Shown here piece by piece: positions 38,555 to 45,303 of a DNA stretch of 45,303 nt. Numbering within the stretch: the first letter of the stretch is position 1; each line of letters begins with the position of its first letter. Position numbers and translations under genes: made by a program. Below the pieces are notes generated by a model. That model did not search any database, was not told the origin of the DNA, and saw only the letters and a list, made by a program, of their open reading frames with translations. Source of the DNA: a virus; the IMG/VR virus record IMGVR_UViG_3300027714_000034, positions 1 to 45,303 of that record; one strand, written 5' to 3'.

Positions 38555-39145
38555 ATGGCCACTTTCGACAACATTGCGTCGTCGTTCAATGGGGTGCAGA
38601 CAACATTCGCCCTCGCCGTCGGTGGGTCTCCCTACGCCTTCCCAGTCCAACGCACACTCGATATTTCAGTCGGCGGGGTGCTCAACTATGAAGGCACGGA
38701 CTACACGATCGCAGGCAGCGACATTATTTTTATTGCCCCCCCACTCAGCGGCAACACGTTCGCCGGGGAGATCAGCGATCTCGACGTCCAATACACCAGC
38801 ATCATCAACACGCCTCAAATTGCGAATGGTGAGACTGTCTCAACACAGGGTCAGACCGTTTTTAACCTGACCGGGGTCAGCGGCACGCCTTTTAATATTC
38901 ACGTCTATTTAAACGGTGTGAAGTTGGCAGGCGCAGACTATAGCGCCCAATATTTAGGCAACGCCAACACCCTCAAAATTACACTCACCGCAAGCGCCAC
39001 CGCAGGTGATGTGCTGTCAATTTCAACCTCGCATCAGGGCGGCAGTTCGGCAGCTCTCAGCTCAGGCGAAATAGTTGATAGCTCTCTGGTTTTATATATG
39101 ACAGATGGCACAAATGTGACCATCGATGTCTCAGCTTTAATCTAA
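38555..39145 (+). CDS. Virion structural/fibre protein with two beta domains
   Basis: 196 residues from ATG 38555 (GGAGG five bases upstream). It contains two tandem beta domains of the type common in phage fibres: SFNGVQTTFALAVGG followed by SVGGVLNYEGTDYTIAGSDI, and TQGQTVFNLTG followed by VYLNGVKLAGADYSAQYL. Each would be a strand-rich unit ending in a binding loop. The domain recurs at the C-terminus of the next gene. Position after the capsid suggests head decoration or a side fibre. Confidence 0.7.
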   Translation: MATFDNIASSFNGVQTTFALAVGGSPYAFPVQRTLDISVGGVLNYEGTDYTIAGSDIIFIAPPLSGNTFAGEISDLDVQYTSIINTPQIANGETVSTQGQTVFNLTGVSGTPFNIHVYLNGVKLAGADYSAQYLGNANTLKITLTASATAGDVLSISTSHQGGSSAALSSGEIVDSSLVLYMTDGTNVTIDVSALI

Positions 39146-39164
39146 CAAACAAGGCCCACAAATT

Positions 39165-39788
39165 ATGTCAAAAGCAAGACAAATTGCCGATCTATTGGCA
39201 GACCTAGATAATGTCGCAACCTCCGGGCAATACGCAGATCTAGCAGGTAATCCGACAACGGTTTCCACATTTTCAAACGACAGTGGCTATATAACTAGCG
39301 CCGCACTGCCGACCAATGTGTCGCAGCTGACTAACGACAGCAGCTACGCAACCACCACGCAGGTGGCCACGGCTGTCTCCGATCTGGTTGACAGCGCCCC
39401 AGCGGCACTGGATACCCTCAACGAGCTGGCCGCAGCCCTCGGTGACGACGCAGACTTCGCAGCAAGCACTGCAACGGCGATCGGGCTAAAAGCCAATCAA
39501 ACACAAGTCAACACAATCTCTGGGACACAAAGCACGCAGGGTGGGCGAATCACCACTCTCGAGGCTAATTTCAGAATGACAGCCGAGCACACAGCCACGG
39601 CTGGACAAACTCAGATGGCCATCGCCAACCTCACAGCAGCCCCCACCGATGTGGAGGTGTTCATGAACGGCATCCGGCTCGCGTCGTCAGATTTTAGCAG
39701 CGCGTATGGTGCCGGGACATCGACCATCACGCTGGGCGAAGCCGCAGTGACTGGTGATGTGTTTGAACTGGTTGCGTGGAAAATTTAA
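39165..39788 (+). CDS. Virion fibre protein sharing the MSKAR anchor
   Basis: 207 residues. The N-terminus (SKARQIADLLADLDNVATSGQYADL, then FSNDSGYIT) matches the N-terminus of the collagen-like protein at 39831, so it is probably a shared virion-binding module. The middle, APAALDTLNELAAALGDDADF, is a motif common in phage fibres. The C-terminus repeats the FNGIRL-type beta domain of the preceding gene. Confidence 0.72.
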   Translation: MSKARQIADLLADLDNVATSGQYADLAGNPTTVSTFSNDSGYITSAALPTNVSQLTNDSSYATTTQVATAVSDLVDSAPAALDTLNELAAALGDDADFAASTATAIGLKANQTQVNTISGTQSTQGGRITTLEANFRMTAEHTATAGQTQMAIANLTAAPTDVEVFMNGIRLASSDFSSAYGAGTSTITLGEAAVTGDVFELVAWKI

Positions 39789-39830
39789 TTTAGCAGGTGC
39801 AAATAGTGCCTCGAATAATAGGGAATAATT

Positions 39831-40637
39831 ATGAGTAAAGCACGCGACTATGCGGATTTACGCAACGACCTCGACGATGCTGCTTTCAGTGGTAACTATT
39901 CAGACCTAGTGGGCACGCCTACGATTCCGAGTGCAGTATCGCAGCTATCGAATGATTCTGGATATTTAACAGAGGGAGCCACGGGCCCACAAGGACCGCA
40001 AGGACCTGCGGGCTCGTCCTCAACTGTTGCAGGCCCGCAAGGCCCTGCTGGTTCTACTGGCAGCCAAGGCCCACAAGGTGCTACAGGTGCCACAGGTGCC
40101 ACAGGTGCCGCAGGTGATGATGGCAGTCAAGGTCCACAGGGCAACACTGGAGCCGCTGGTCCGCAAGGTGCTACAGGTGCCGCAGGTGCTGCTGGTGATG
40201 ATGGCAGCCAAGGTCCACAGGGCAACACTGGAGCCACTGGCCCACAAGGTGCTACAGGTGCAGCAGGCGCTGCTGGTGATGATGGCAGCCAAGGTCCACA
40301 AGGCAACACTGGAGCAACTGGCAGCCAAGGTCCCCAAGGCAACACTGGAGCCACTGGCCCACAAGGTGCTACAGGTGCCGCAGGCGCTGCTGGTGATGAT
40401 GGCAGCCAAGGTCCACAAGGCAACACTGGAGCAACTGGCAGCCAAGGTCCCCAAGGTAACACGGGCGCACAGGGTGCCACCGGAGCAGCCGGGCCCACGG
40501 GCAGCCAAGGCCCACAAGGAAACACAGGGCCCCAAGGTGCCACCGGAGCTGCAGCCGCAGTTCTGCACTCAGTGGTTACATCTATTCCGACAAGTGGCTC
40601 CGGCTACCCGGTAGGACATATCTGGTATGTCGTATGA
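39831..40637 (+). CDS. Collagen-like fibre protein
   Basis: 268 residues. After the shared [22 protein letters not shown] anchor comes [10 protein letters not shown], then about 180 residues of uninterrupted Gly-X-Y ([30 protein letters not shown]). A short cap ([24 protein letters not shown]) ends the protein. It should trimerise into a collagen triple helix, likely a head or tail fibre. It overlaps the next gene by ATGA. Confidence 0.85.
   Translation: MSKARDYADLRNDLDDAAFSGNYSDLVGTPTIPSAVSQLSNDSGYLTEGATGPQGPQGPAGSSSTVAGPQGPAGSTGSQGPQGATGATGATGAAGDDGSQGPQGNTGAAGPQGATGAAGAAGDDGSQGPQGNTGATGPQGATGAAGAAGDDGSQGPQGNTGATGSQGPQGNTGATGPQGATGAAGAAGDDGSQGPQGNTGATGSQGPQGNTGAQGATGAAGPTGSQGPQGNTGPQGATGAAAAVLHSVVTSIPTSGSGYPVGHIWYVV
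39980..40560 (+). repeat. Gly-X-Y coding repeat array
   Basis: Tandem nine- and longer-base units. Blocks of about 60-120 bases encoding [17 protein letters not shown] are near-identical in DNA (for example around 40190-40320 and 40380-40460). This allows slippage or recombination that would change fibre length in steps. Confidence 0.85.
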
Positions 40638-43060
40638 CTATTCGAGTTCGCACAAGTTCAGGCCTTGCTGAGGCCAATCAAATTGTGGTCAAGGCAGCAG
40701 CGGGCACATTGCGGGCGGTGAATAATATCATCGTCTGGAATGGCTCGTCGCTGAACACTGCGTGGTCCGCTATCTATGACACAAGCCGGGCGACGACGAC
40801 GGCCTTCACGACTGCATTCAATACAGCATTCGGCACGACGTATGCTACGTCGCGATCTACCACAACAGCCTTCAACACCTCGAGGTCGACTGTTTCGACG
40901 TTTGCAACGCAGCGCGAAACGACCTCAGCGTTTAACACCGCCCGGACAACTGTATCGGCGTTCAACACCTCGATCGACACGGTGACAGCTTTTAACACGG
41001 CACGGGATACTGTGAGCACATGGAACACAGCCAGATCCACGACGACAGGTTTCAACACCTCTCGATCTACTGTTTCAACATTCAACACCGCTCACACAAC
41101 TGTCACGGGTTACAACACACAGCTCGCTACGACGACAACATTTAACACGTCGCAGTCGACTGTGACCGCGTTTAATACAGCGCACGCCACGGGCACATCC
41201 AAGGCCACGACGACTGCGTTCAACACCACGACCAGCTTCAACACTGCAACTGGAACGGCGCACAGCACGACCACGACGTTTGGAACGAGCCGGGCTACAG
41301 GAACAAGCCGAAGCACAACGACGGCCTACAATAGCGTTTTTGCTACAACCCGCGCCACGGGCACAGCACGTTCAACGACTACAACATTCGCCACAGCGCA
41401 CGCCACAGGAACCTCACGGGCGACGACGACGACCTATGGCACCTCGAGGGCTACGGGAACAAGCCGCAGCACCACGACAACCTTTGGAACAAGCCGGGCA
41501 ACCGGAACATCACGAGCGACGACCACGTCCTATACGACTACCTATGGAACGAGTAAGGCGACAGGGACATCCCGTGCAACAACAACGTCCTACACGACTA
41601 CCTATGGAACGAGTAGGGCGACGGGAACCTCAAGAGGAACGTCTCGCAGCACCACGACGTCCTATAACACCGGGGTTACGACCTCTCGCGCCACATACTG
41701 GTCGGCAGCAACTCAAAAGAGTACGACCACAACTTTCGGCACGACTCATGCGTATACCGGATGGTTTGCGACCACTGTTGCAATTGTCCCAGACAACAAT
41801 GCGTGGTCAGTTTCGAGCGCCGGGTCTGCCTTTATTAATTGGCCCTACAACGTAGCCGCCGCCACCGGATTATCGACGTCTGCAACATCACACACGGTAG
41901 GTGGTTATTATTACCAGCGTGGCGCATTTATTGGGACCTTCAATTTTAAGGGTATTCTTTCGCACAGGTATCAAATAAGACGCCGAGTTTCTGGCACTTA
42001 TAACACCTCTCGAACCACGACAACTGCGGGCACCACAGGTGGTGGCTATACAACAACATGGACGACACAGCGCGGAACCTCGAAGGCAACGACGACAGCG
42101 TTCACCACGTCGTTCAACACCACGACCAGCTACAACACGTCGCGTGGCACGTCGAAGGCTACAACAACGTCGTTCAACACCACGACCAGCTACAACACGT
42201 CGCGTGGCACGTCGAAAGCTACAACAACGTCGTTCAACACCACCACGGGCTTCAACACGGCCAGAGCCACGACAACGTCGTTCAACACCACCACGGGCTT
42301 CAACACAGCCAGAGCCACGACAACATCGTTCAACACCTCAACCGTATACAACACGGCCAAGGCTACGACGACGGCTTTCAACACGACAACGACGTTCAAC
42401 ACGTCCATCGCTACAGCCCGGGCAACGACGACGAGTTTCAACACGACGACGGGATTTAATACGTCACGAGCAACGGTGACTGCCTACAACACCAACAAGG
42501 TGACCAGCCGGGCCACAGGTACGTCACGAGCAACGACAACAGCGTTCGCCACGACCACGACCTATGGAACCAGCCGGGCCACCAATTCAGTGTGGGCAAC
42601 AAGTCGCAGCACGACCAGCGTTTTTGGAACGTCGCACAGCACGGCCACGACATACGCTACAACCGTCAGCACCGCCACTGTGTTTGGAACCGCTAGAGCA
42701 ACAGTCACCACGTTTGCAACGAACCAAACCACGAGCACCACGTTCGGGACCAGTCGTTCGACAAACTCGGTATTTGCGACAAGCCTCGACACTTCCACAA
42801 TATTTGGGACCAGCACACTCACAGACACTGTGTTTGACACTTCGCTGGACACTTCCACAATATTTGGGACCACCAACGCCACAGCCACAATATTCAACAC
42901 CAGCAACACAACCAACCGCACAACCTCACAAGACACAGCTCGCACAACGAGCTCCGTCGTTTATGAGAGGGTCACCGGGACAGCTGTGGACACTGAGGTC
43001 GGATCGGCTGGCGCTGACAATGCACGCTACTGGGACGGATCACAATGGACGGAGACCTAG
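40634..43060 (+). CDS. Giant Thr/Ser decapeptide-repeat fibre protein
   Basis: 808 residues. N-terminal 45 residues ([30 protein letters not shown]) look like a small beta anchor. Then come about 60 copies of a ten-residue unit, roughly T-[TV]-[ST]-x-F-N-T-[SA]-R-x (for example [10 protein letters not shown]), broken once by a non-repeated globular segment (about residues 355-455: [19 protein letters not shown]). The end, [26 protein letters not shown], is unique. Charge is low and threonine very high. It probably forms a long rod-like fibre; no known family explains the ten-residue period. Confidence 0.8.
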   Translation: MTIRVRTSSGLAEANQIVVKAAAGTLRAVNNIIVWNGSSLNTAWSAIYDTSRATTTAFTTAFNTAFGTTYATSRSTTTAFNTSRSTVSTFATQRETTSAFNTARTTVSAFNTSIDTVTAFNTARDTVSTWNTARSTTTGFNTSRSTVSTFNTAHTTVTGYNTQLATTTTFNTSQSTVTAFNTAHATGTSKATTTAFNTTTSFNTATGTAHSTTTTFGTSRATGTSRSTTTAYNSVFATTRATGTARSTTTTFATAHATGTSRATTTTYGTSRATGTSRSTTTTFGTSRATGTSRATTTSYTTTYGTSKATGTSRATTTSYTTTYGTSRATGTSRGTSRSTTTSYNTGVTTSRATYWSAATQKSTTTTFGTTHAYTGWFATTVAIVPDNNAWSVSSAGSAFINWPYNVAAATGLSTSATSHTVGGYYYQRGAFIGTFNFKGILSHRYQIRRRVSGTYNTSRTTTTAGTTGGGYTTTWTTQRGTSKATTTAFTTSFNTTTSYNTSRGTSKATTTSFNTTTSYNTSRGTSKATTTSFNTTTGFNTARATTTSFNTTTGFNTARATTTSFNTSTVYNTAKATTTAFNTTTTFNTSIATARATTTSFNTTTGFNTSRATVTAYNTNKVTSRATGTSRATTTAFATTTTYGTSRATNSVWATSRSTTSVFGTSHSTATTYATTVSTATVFGTARATVTTFATNQTTSTTFGTSRSTNSVFATSLDTSTIFGTSTLTDTVFDTSLDTSTIFGTTNATATIFNTSNTTNRTTSQDTARTTSSVVYERVTGTAVDTEVGSAGADNARYWDGSQWTET
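40780..42950 (+). repeat. 30-bp / decapeptide repeat array
   Basis: Units of 30 bases encode the decapeptide, with 60-base blocks copied almost exactly: 42121-42180 and 42181-42240 differ at a single base. The globular break lies around 41700-41990. Synonymous drift elsewhere shows the array is old as well as recently expanded. Confidence 0.85.
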
Positions 43061-43212
43061 CACTACTGACCACAAAACTCGAGAACACTCTCGAGATAAT
43101 AATGGATCACTTTCACGATACTGATCAGCGTATTGAGGAACTAGAGAACCAGATTGAGGAGTTAAAAAATGGCACTACAACCGATGTCGACAAACGAGTC
43201 TCTCGGGAATAA
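43045..43212 (+). CDS. Small coiled-coil protein (overlapping gene)
   Basis: 55 residues from ATG 43045, overlapping the end of the decapeptide gene and the start of the next. EIIMDHFHDTDQRIEELENQ and IEELKNG form a clear heptad coiled coil. It may be a trimerising or chaperone factor for the fibres; unproven. GGGACGGATCACA lies upstream as a modest ribosome site. It is easy to miss because both ends overlap other genes. Confidence 0.55.
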   Translation: MDGDLALLTTKLENTLEIIMDHFHDTDQRIEELENQIEELKNGTTTDVDKRVSRE

Positions 43213-44041
43213 AACGACGCACTTTTTTAAAACTGGATCACTGCTACGAAACCCAGACGACACGCTCGTCGCTGTTCGGGCCCTGCTACCAAAAAAGGGC
43301 CCCAACAGCACGCGGGTTGAATATGACCTCTGGTATGACATGGCAGACCCGGACCGTGTCCATGGGTATATGTACACCGACGCGATGGGGAAATTCGTTT
43401 ATCTACGGGTGGGCGATGTGTCCCGCACGCACGCAATAATGGAAAAGGCCGCCACAAGTCCGATCACCGACGAGGGGCGGGCTATTCTTACCGATTTAAA
43501 AAACACCTCGACAGACAAATACAAGCTGAGAAAGGCTCGAGCAAAACACGATTTTGTTTTGTTTTTGGCTGGAGCAAACATTCTCAACAAGGCTGTCGAC
43601 TGGGAAAAGATTGAGGCCTGCGTGATGAAGGGGGCCAAAATAAAATGCCACCCGCTGAGCTCACGAGATCTGGTCGCTCTGCTTCACAAGCGGTATGGCC
43701 GAGACAATGTTCTCGACAAAAATCTATCGGGCTATGATCTTTTGGAAACCGCCAGCCAAATTGGCTGCGCTGAAAATTCTGAGATGGGACTGATTGGGAT
43801 TGCAAAAGGTAAGACCCTTCACGGCATTGGGTGCGGCAATAAGCAGCTCACCTACAGCGCGATCTATGCCGCTATCTGTAACAGTGCGGACACGCAAAGT
43901 GATGCACTGCTGCGCATTTTATCTACAAAATCGAGTGGACTGATCCCGGCACATGCGGCAAACCCGCAGGAATACGTCGATCAATTCTTTGCAGAATATG
44001 GAGATCTGGAACATGTTAAACCTAAATCTCCTAATCATTGA
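43169..44041 (+). CDS. Hypothetical protein
   Basis: 290 residues, soluble, mixed alpha/beta. The N-terminal half (FFKTGSLLRNPDDTLVAVRALLPKKG, VEYDLWYDMADPDRVHGYMY) is strand-rich. The C-terminal half is helical, with LSSRDLVALLHKRYGRDNVL and a GHG-like GIAKGKTLHGIGCG loop. No family recognised. ATG 43169 follows GAGGAGTTAAAA. It forms a pair with the overlapping gene at 44013 and lies before the connector genes, so a virion or maturation role is possible. Confidence 0.7.
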   Translation: MALQPMSTNESLGNKTTHFFKTGSLLRNPDDTLVAVRALLPKKGPNSTRVEYDLWYDMADPDRVHGYMYTDAMGKFVYLRVGDVSRTHAIMEKAATSPITDEGRAILTDLKNTSTDKYKLRKARAKHDFVLFLAGANILNKAVDWEKIEACVMKGAKIKCHPLSSRDLVALLHKRYGRDNVLDKNLSGYDLLETASQIGCAENSEMGLIGIAKGKTLHGIGCGNKQLTYSAIYAAICNSADTQSDALLRILSTKSSGLIPAHAANPQEYVDQFFAEYGDLEHVKPKSPNH

Positions 44042-44732
44042 CACGCCATTCACGGCAATCACTGAGGCCTCAATCAAAAAAAATATGCCGGGCAAGGGCT
44101 ACACGATCGTCGGCCTGAATGGTGGGATCATCCGCACTGCGCTGGAGGAGTGTGACAACGAGCTCACACTGGTTGTGATGGGTGGTGTCATTCTTGAGAT
44201 CGGACCGGGCGACATCCCGCCGCTGCAAAAGCTCTCAGAGTTTCATATTTGTGCGGCACGATCTCAGGTCTATTCGGACCACCCGACACTGTCTCGATTT
44301 TATAGCTACACCGAGAGTCCTTGCAATCAAGGTCAGGTTGATCTCGGCATTTTCATTATTAATCCAAAGTTGTGGACCACGATCCCGGACAGAGACGCCG
44401 GTGCATTGCGCGACAAGAAACTGATGAAGATGCCCCGCTATATGAACCACAAAACCGACATCCTCGTCAGTAATTGTCTCAGTCCCTATGAGGCCCTGAA
44501 GTACGGGATGCTCGGCTATATGGCGTCGGCTTTCAACTATTTGGACATTCTACAAAAAGGCAGCGCCACCACGATTGAGGGCTATGCCTACAGGCTCGAC
44601 AAGCTCGCAGAATATTCTGACGACCCAGAAATAAAAATCCTGGCACTAAAGCCGAGCATAACCAAACTACGAGAACGGCTATTTATAGCCCAGAGGTATC
44701 AAGATGGAAGGCGTGATTTTAACCAAACCTAA
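44013..44732 (+). CDS. Hypothetical protein, possible glycosyltransferase-like
   Basis: 239 residues from ATG 44013 (GGAG nine bases upstream; it overlaps the previous gene by 29 bases). It starts with a hydrophobic strand (LNLLIIDTPF), then ELTLVVMGGVILEIGPG, LGIFIINPKLW and a late helical LSPYEALKYGMLGYMASAFNYL. The strand-D and the FIINPKLW segment recall nucleotide-sugar-binding folds, but no DXD motif is clear. The call is only an impression. It overlaps the following gene by 29 bases. Confidence 0.65.
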   Translation: MLNLNLLIIDTPFTAITEASIKKNMPGKGYTIVGLNGGIIRTALEECDNELTLVVMGGVILEIGPGDIPPLQKLSEFHICAARSQVYSDHPTLSRFYSYTESPCNQGQVDLGIFIINPKLWTTIPDRDAGALRDKKLMKMPRYMNHKTDILVSNCLSPYEALKYGMLGYMASAFNYLDILQKGSATTIEGYAYRLDKLAEYSDDPEIKILALKPSITKLRERLFIAQRYQDGRRDFNQT

Positions 44733-45228
44733 TGAGATTCCTGCCGACGCTGTGGCAGCCATGATTCCAGCGTGCAAGCTCAAATTAATCGAGCAACTGC
44801 AACTGGTAAGAACACCGGAGCTTGACGCCTTCGGACATACAGCGATTGAAAATAAAGACGGGGCCACGAGCGTCGAAAGTTACATCCAAGGGGCGCTCGC
44901 GGGTCATTGCTCGGATTACTTCCTGAGCTGTGACGCTAACGGACGACCGCTGGCTTTGATCAGCGGCATCTTACAGGACGACGGGACATTTATCGCAATG
45001 GTGTCGCTACATAACACCGACGCCGAAGGGTCAACCGCCTATGTTTATTCGGATGACTTTTTGGATGACGCCCTGATCGAGCAATATGTCGCGCTCGGTT
45101 GTTACCGCTGGGAATGCCGCACAAATATTGGGACACCCCACCCGCAATATTTAAGTGATCAGGGTTTCATCGAGGTCACTGGGCCTGATGATAATTACAG
45201 AACCTTGCGAGGCCCATTCGGCTGGTAA
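44704..45228 (+). CDS. Hypothetical protein (complete copy of the left-edge gene)
   Basis: 174 residues from ATG 44704, the only complete copy of this gene. N-terminal half is helical (IPADAVAAMIPACKLKLIEQLQL), the rest mixed, with LISGILQDDGTFIAMVSLHN and a conserved-looking C-terminus LSDQGFIEVTGPDDNYRTLRG. No domain recognised. On the closed genome it is immediately followed by the head-tail connector gene, so it is part of the head-tail joining block. Confidence 0.75.
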   Translation: MEGVILTKPNEIPADAVAAMIPACKLKLIEQLQLVRTPELDAFGHTAIENKDGATSVESYIQGALAGHCSDYFLSCDANGRPLALISGILQDDGTFIAMVSLHNTDAEGSTAYVYSDDFLDDALIEQYVALGCYRWECRTNIGTPHPQYLSDQGFIEVTGPDDNYRTLRGPFGW

Positions 45229-45303
45229 GGTAACCAACGAAAGGACAAACAATGTCACAAGTACAATTAAACAGGTCGGGTGTCGTCGGACACGTCCCGG
45301 CAA
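44720..45303 (+). repeat. Terminal direct repeat, right copy
   Basis: Partner of 1-584. The right copy is 95.4 percent identical by my count (27 mismatches), concentrated in the middle of the gene. Confidence 0.9.
45252..45303 (+). CDS. Head-tail connector gene, 3'-truncated second copy
   Basis: The start of the gene at 533-1435 seen again at the right edge (17 codons). It is identical to the left copy over its visible length, which supports circular wrap-round rather than a true duplication. Confidence 0.8.
   Translation, partial: MSQVQLNRSGVVGHVPA

Noticed and set aside
40020-40568. Long open frames opposite the collagen-like gene
   Set aside because: They are low-complexity mirror images of the Gly-X-Y repeat with no ribosome sites or sensible composition.
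42039-42653. Extra long frames on both strands across the decapeptide array
   Set aside because: Repeat DNA with few A/T-rich codons stays open in several frames; only the 40634 frame spans the whole array with a start, a coupled upstream gene and a unique C-terminus.
39980-42950. Tandem repeats considered as a CRISPR array
   Set aside because: The repeats are in-frame, contiguous and without unique spacers of fixed length. No CRISPR array was seen in the window.

Overview
The window is an essentially complete genome of a tailed phage. The last 584 bases (44720-45303) repeat the first 584 with 27 mismatches, so the contig wraps round on a circular or circularly permuted genome of about 44.7 kb. 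The gene at the left edge is the same gene as the last complete one. Nearly everything reads on the + strand; the only clear minus-strand gene is an HTH repressor (12548-12877). HK97-type head genes, a tape-measure gene, a flexible-tail tube protein and a lambda-G/GT-like frameshift make this a siphovirus. Sigma70-like promoters, AGGAG-type ribosome sites and a lipobox point to a Gram-negative, probably proteobacterial host. A marine origin is my inference from the kinds of small phage genes and fibre modules present.

Layout. (a) 533-11476: head-tail connector, head closure, tail completion, tail tube, tail assembly chaperones joined by a -1 frameshift, tape measure, distal tail proteins and a 1240-residue tail-tip protein. 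(b) 11478-12549: lysozyme, holin and a small membrane protein, closed by a terminator. (c) 12548-14853: lysogeny module with an XRE-type repressor, a small gene, paired repeats that look like integrase arm sites, and a tyrosine integrase. (d) 15102-20392: a T7-like single-subunit RNA polymerase, then about a dozen very small genes in cassettes, each led by a sigma70-like promoter with a shared CAGTRACTT element. (e) 20430-30564: T7-style replication: SSB, RusA resolvase, GIY-YIG endonuclease, primase-helicase, class II ribonucleotide reductase, family A DNA polymerase, 5'-3' exonuclease and dNMP kinase. (f) 30557-38440: HNH endonuclease, a 469-bp structured non-coding region (candidate packaging site), small terminase, a moron-like insertion, large terminase, portal, protease and major capsid protein. 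(g) 38555-45228: fibre or decoration proteins, one collagen-like and one built from about 60 Thr-rich decapeptides, then three genes of unknown role.

How it may work. Host sigma70 would read the early promoters, which share operator-like elements. The phage polymerase would then read its own promoters. Two 27-bp sites ending in CCCTATAGA (20430 and 29681) match each other at 24 positions without gaps and resemble T3/T7 promoters. One leads the replication block. The other leads a 190-nt gene-free stretch ending in a strong terminator, a candidate small RNA, ahead of the late genes.

The combination of siphovirus morphogenesis, a T7-like transcription and replication core, an integrase with repressor, and a polymerase carrying Tyr at the 762-equivalent position is the most unusual feature of the genome as a whole.
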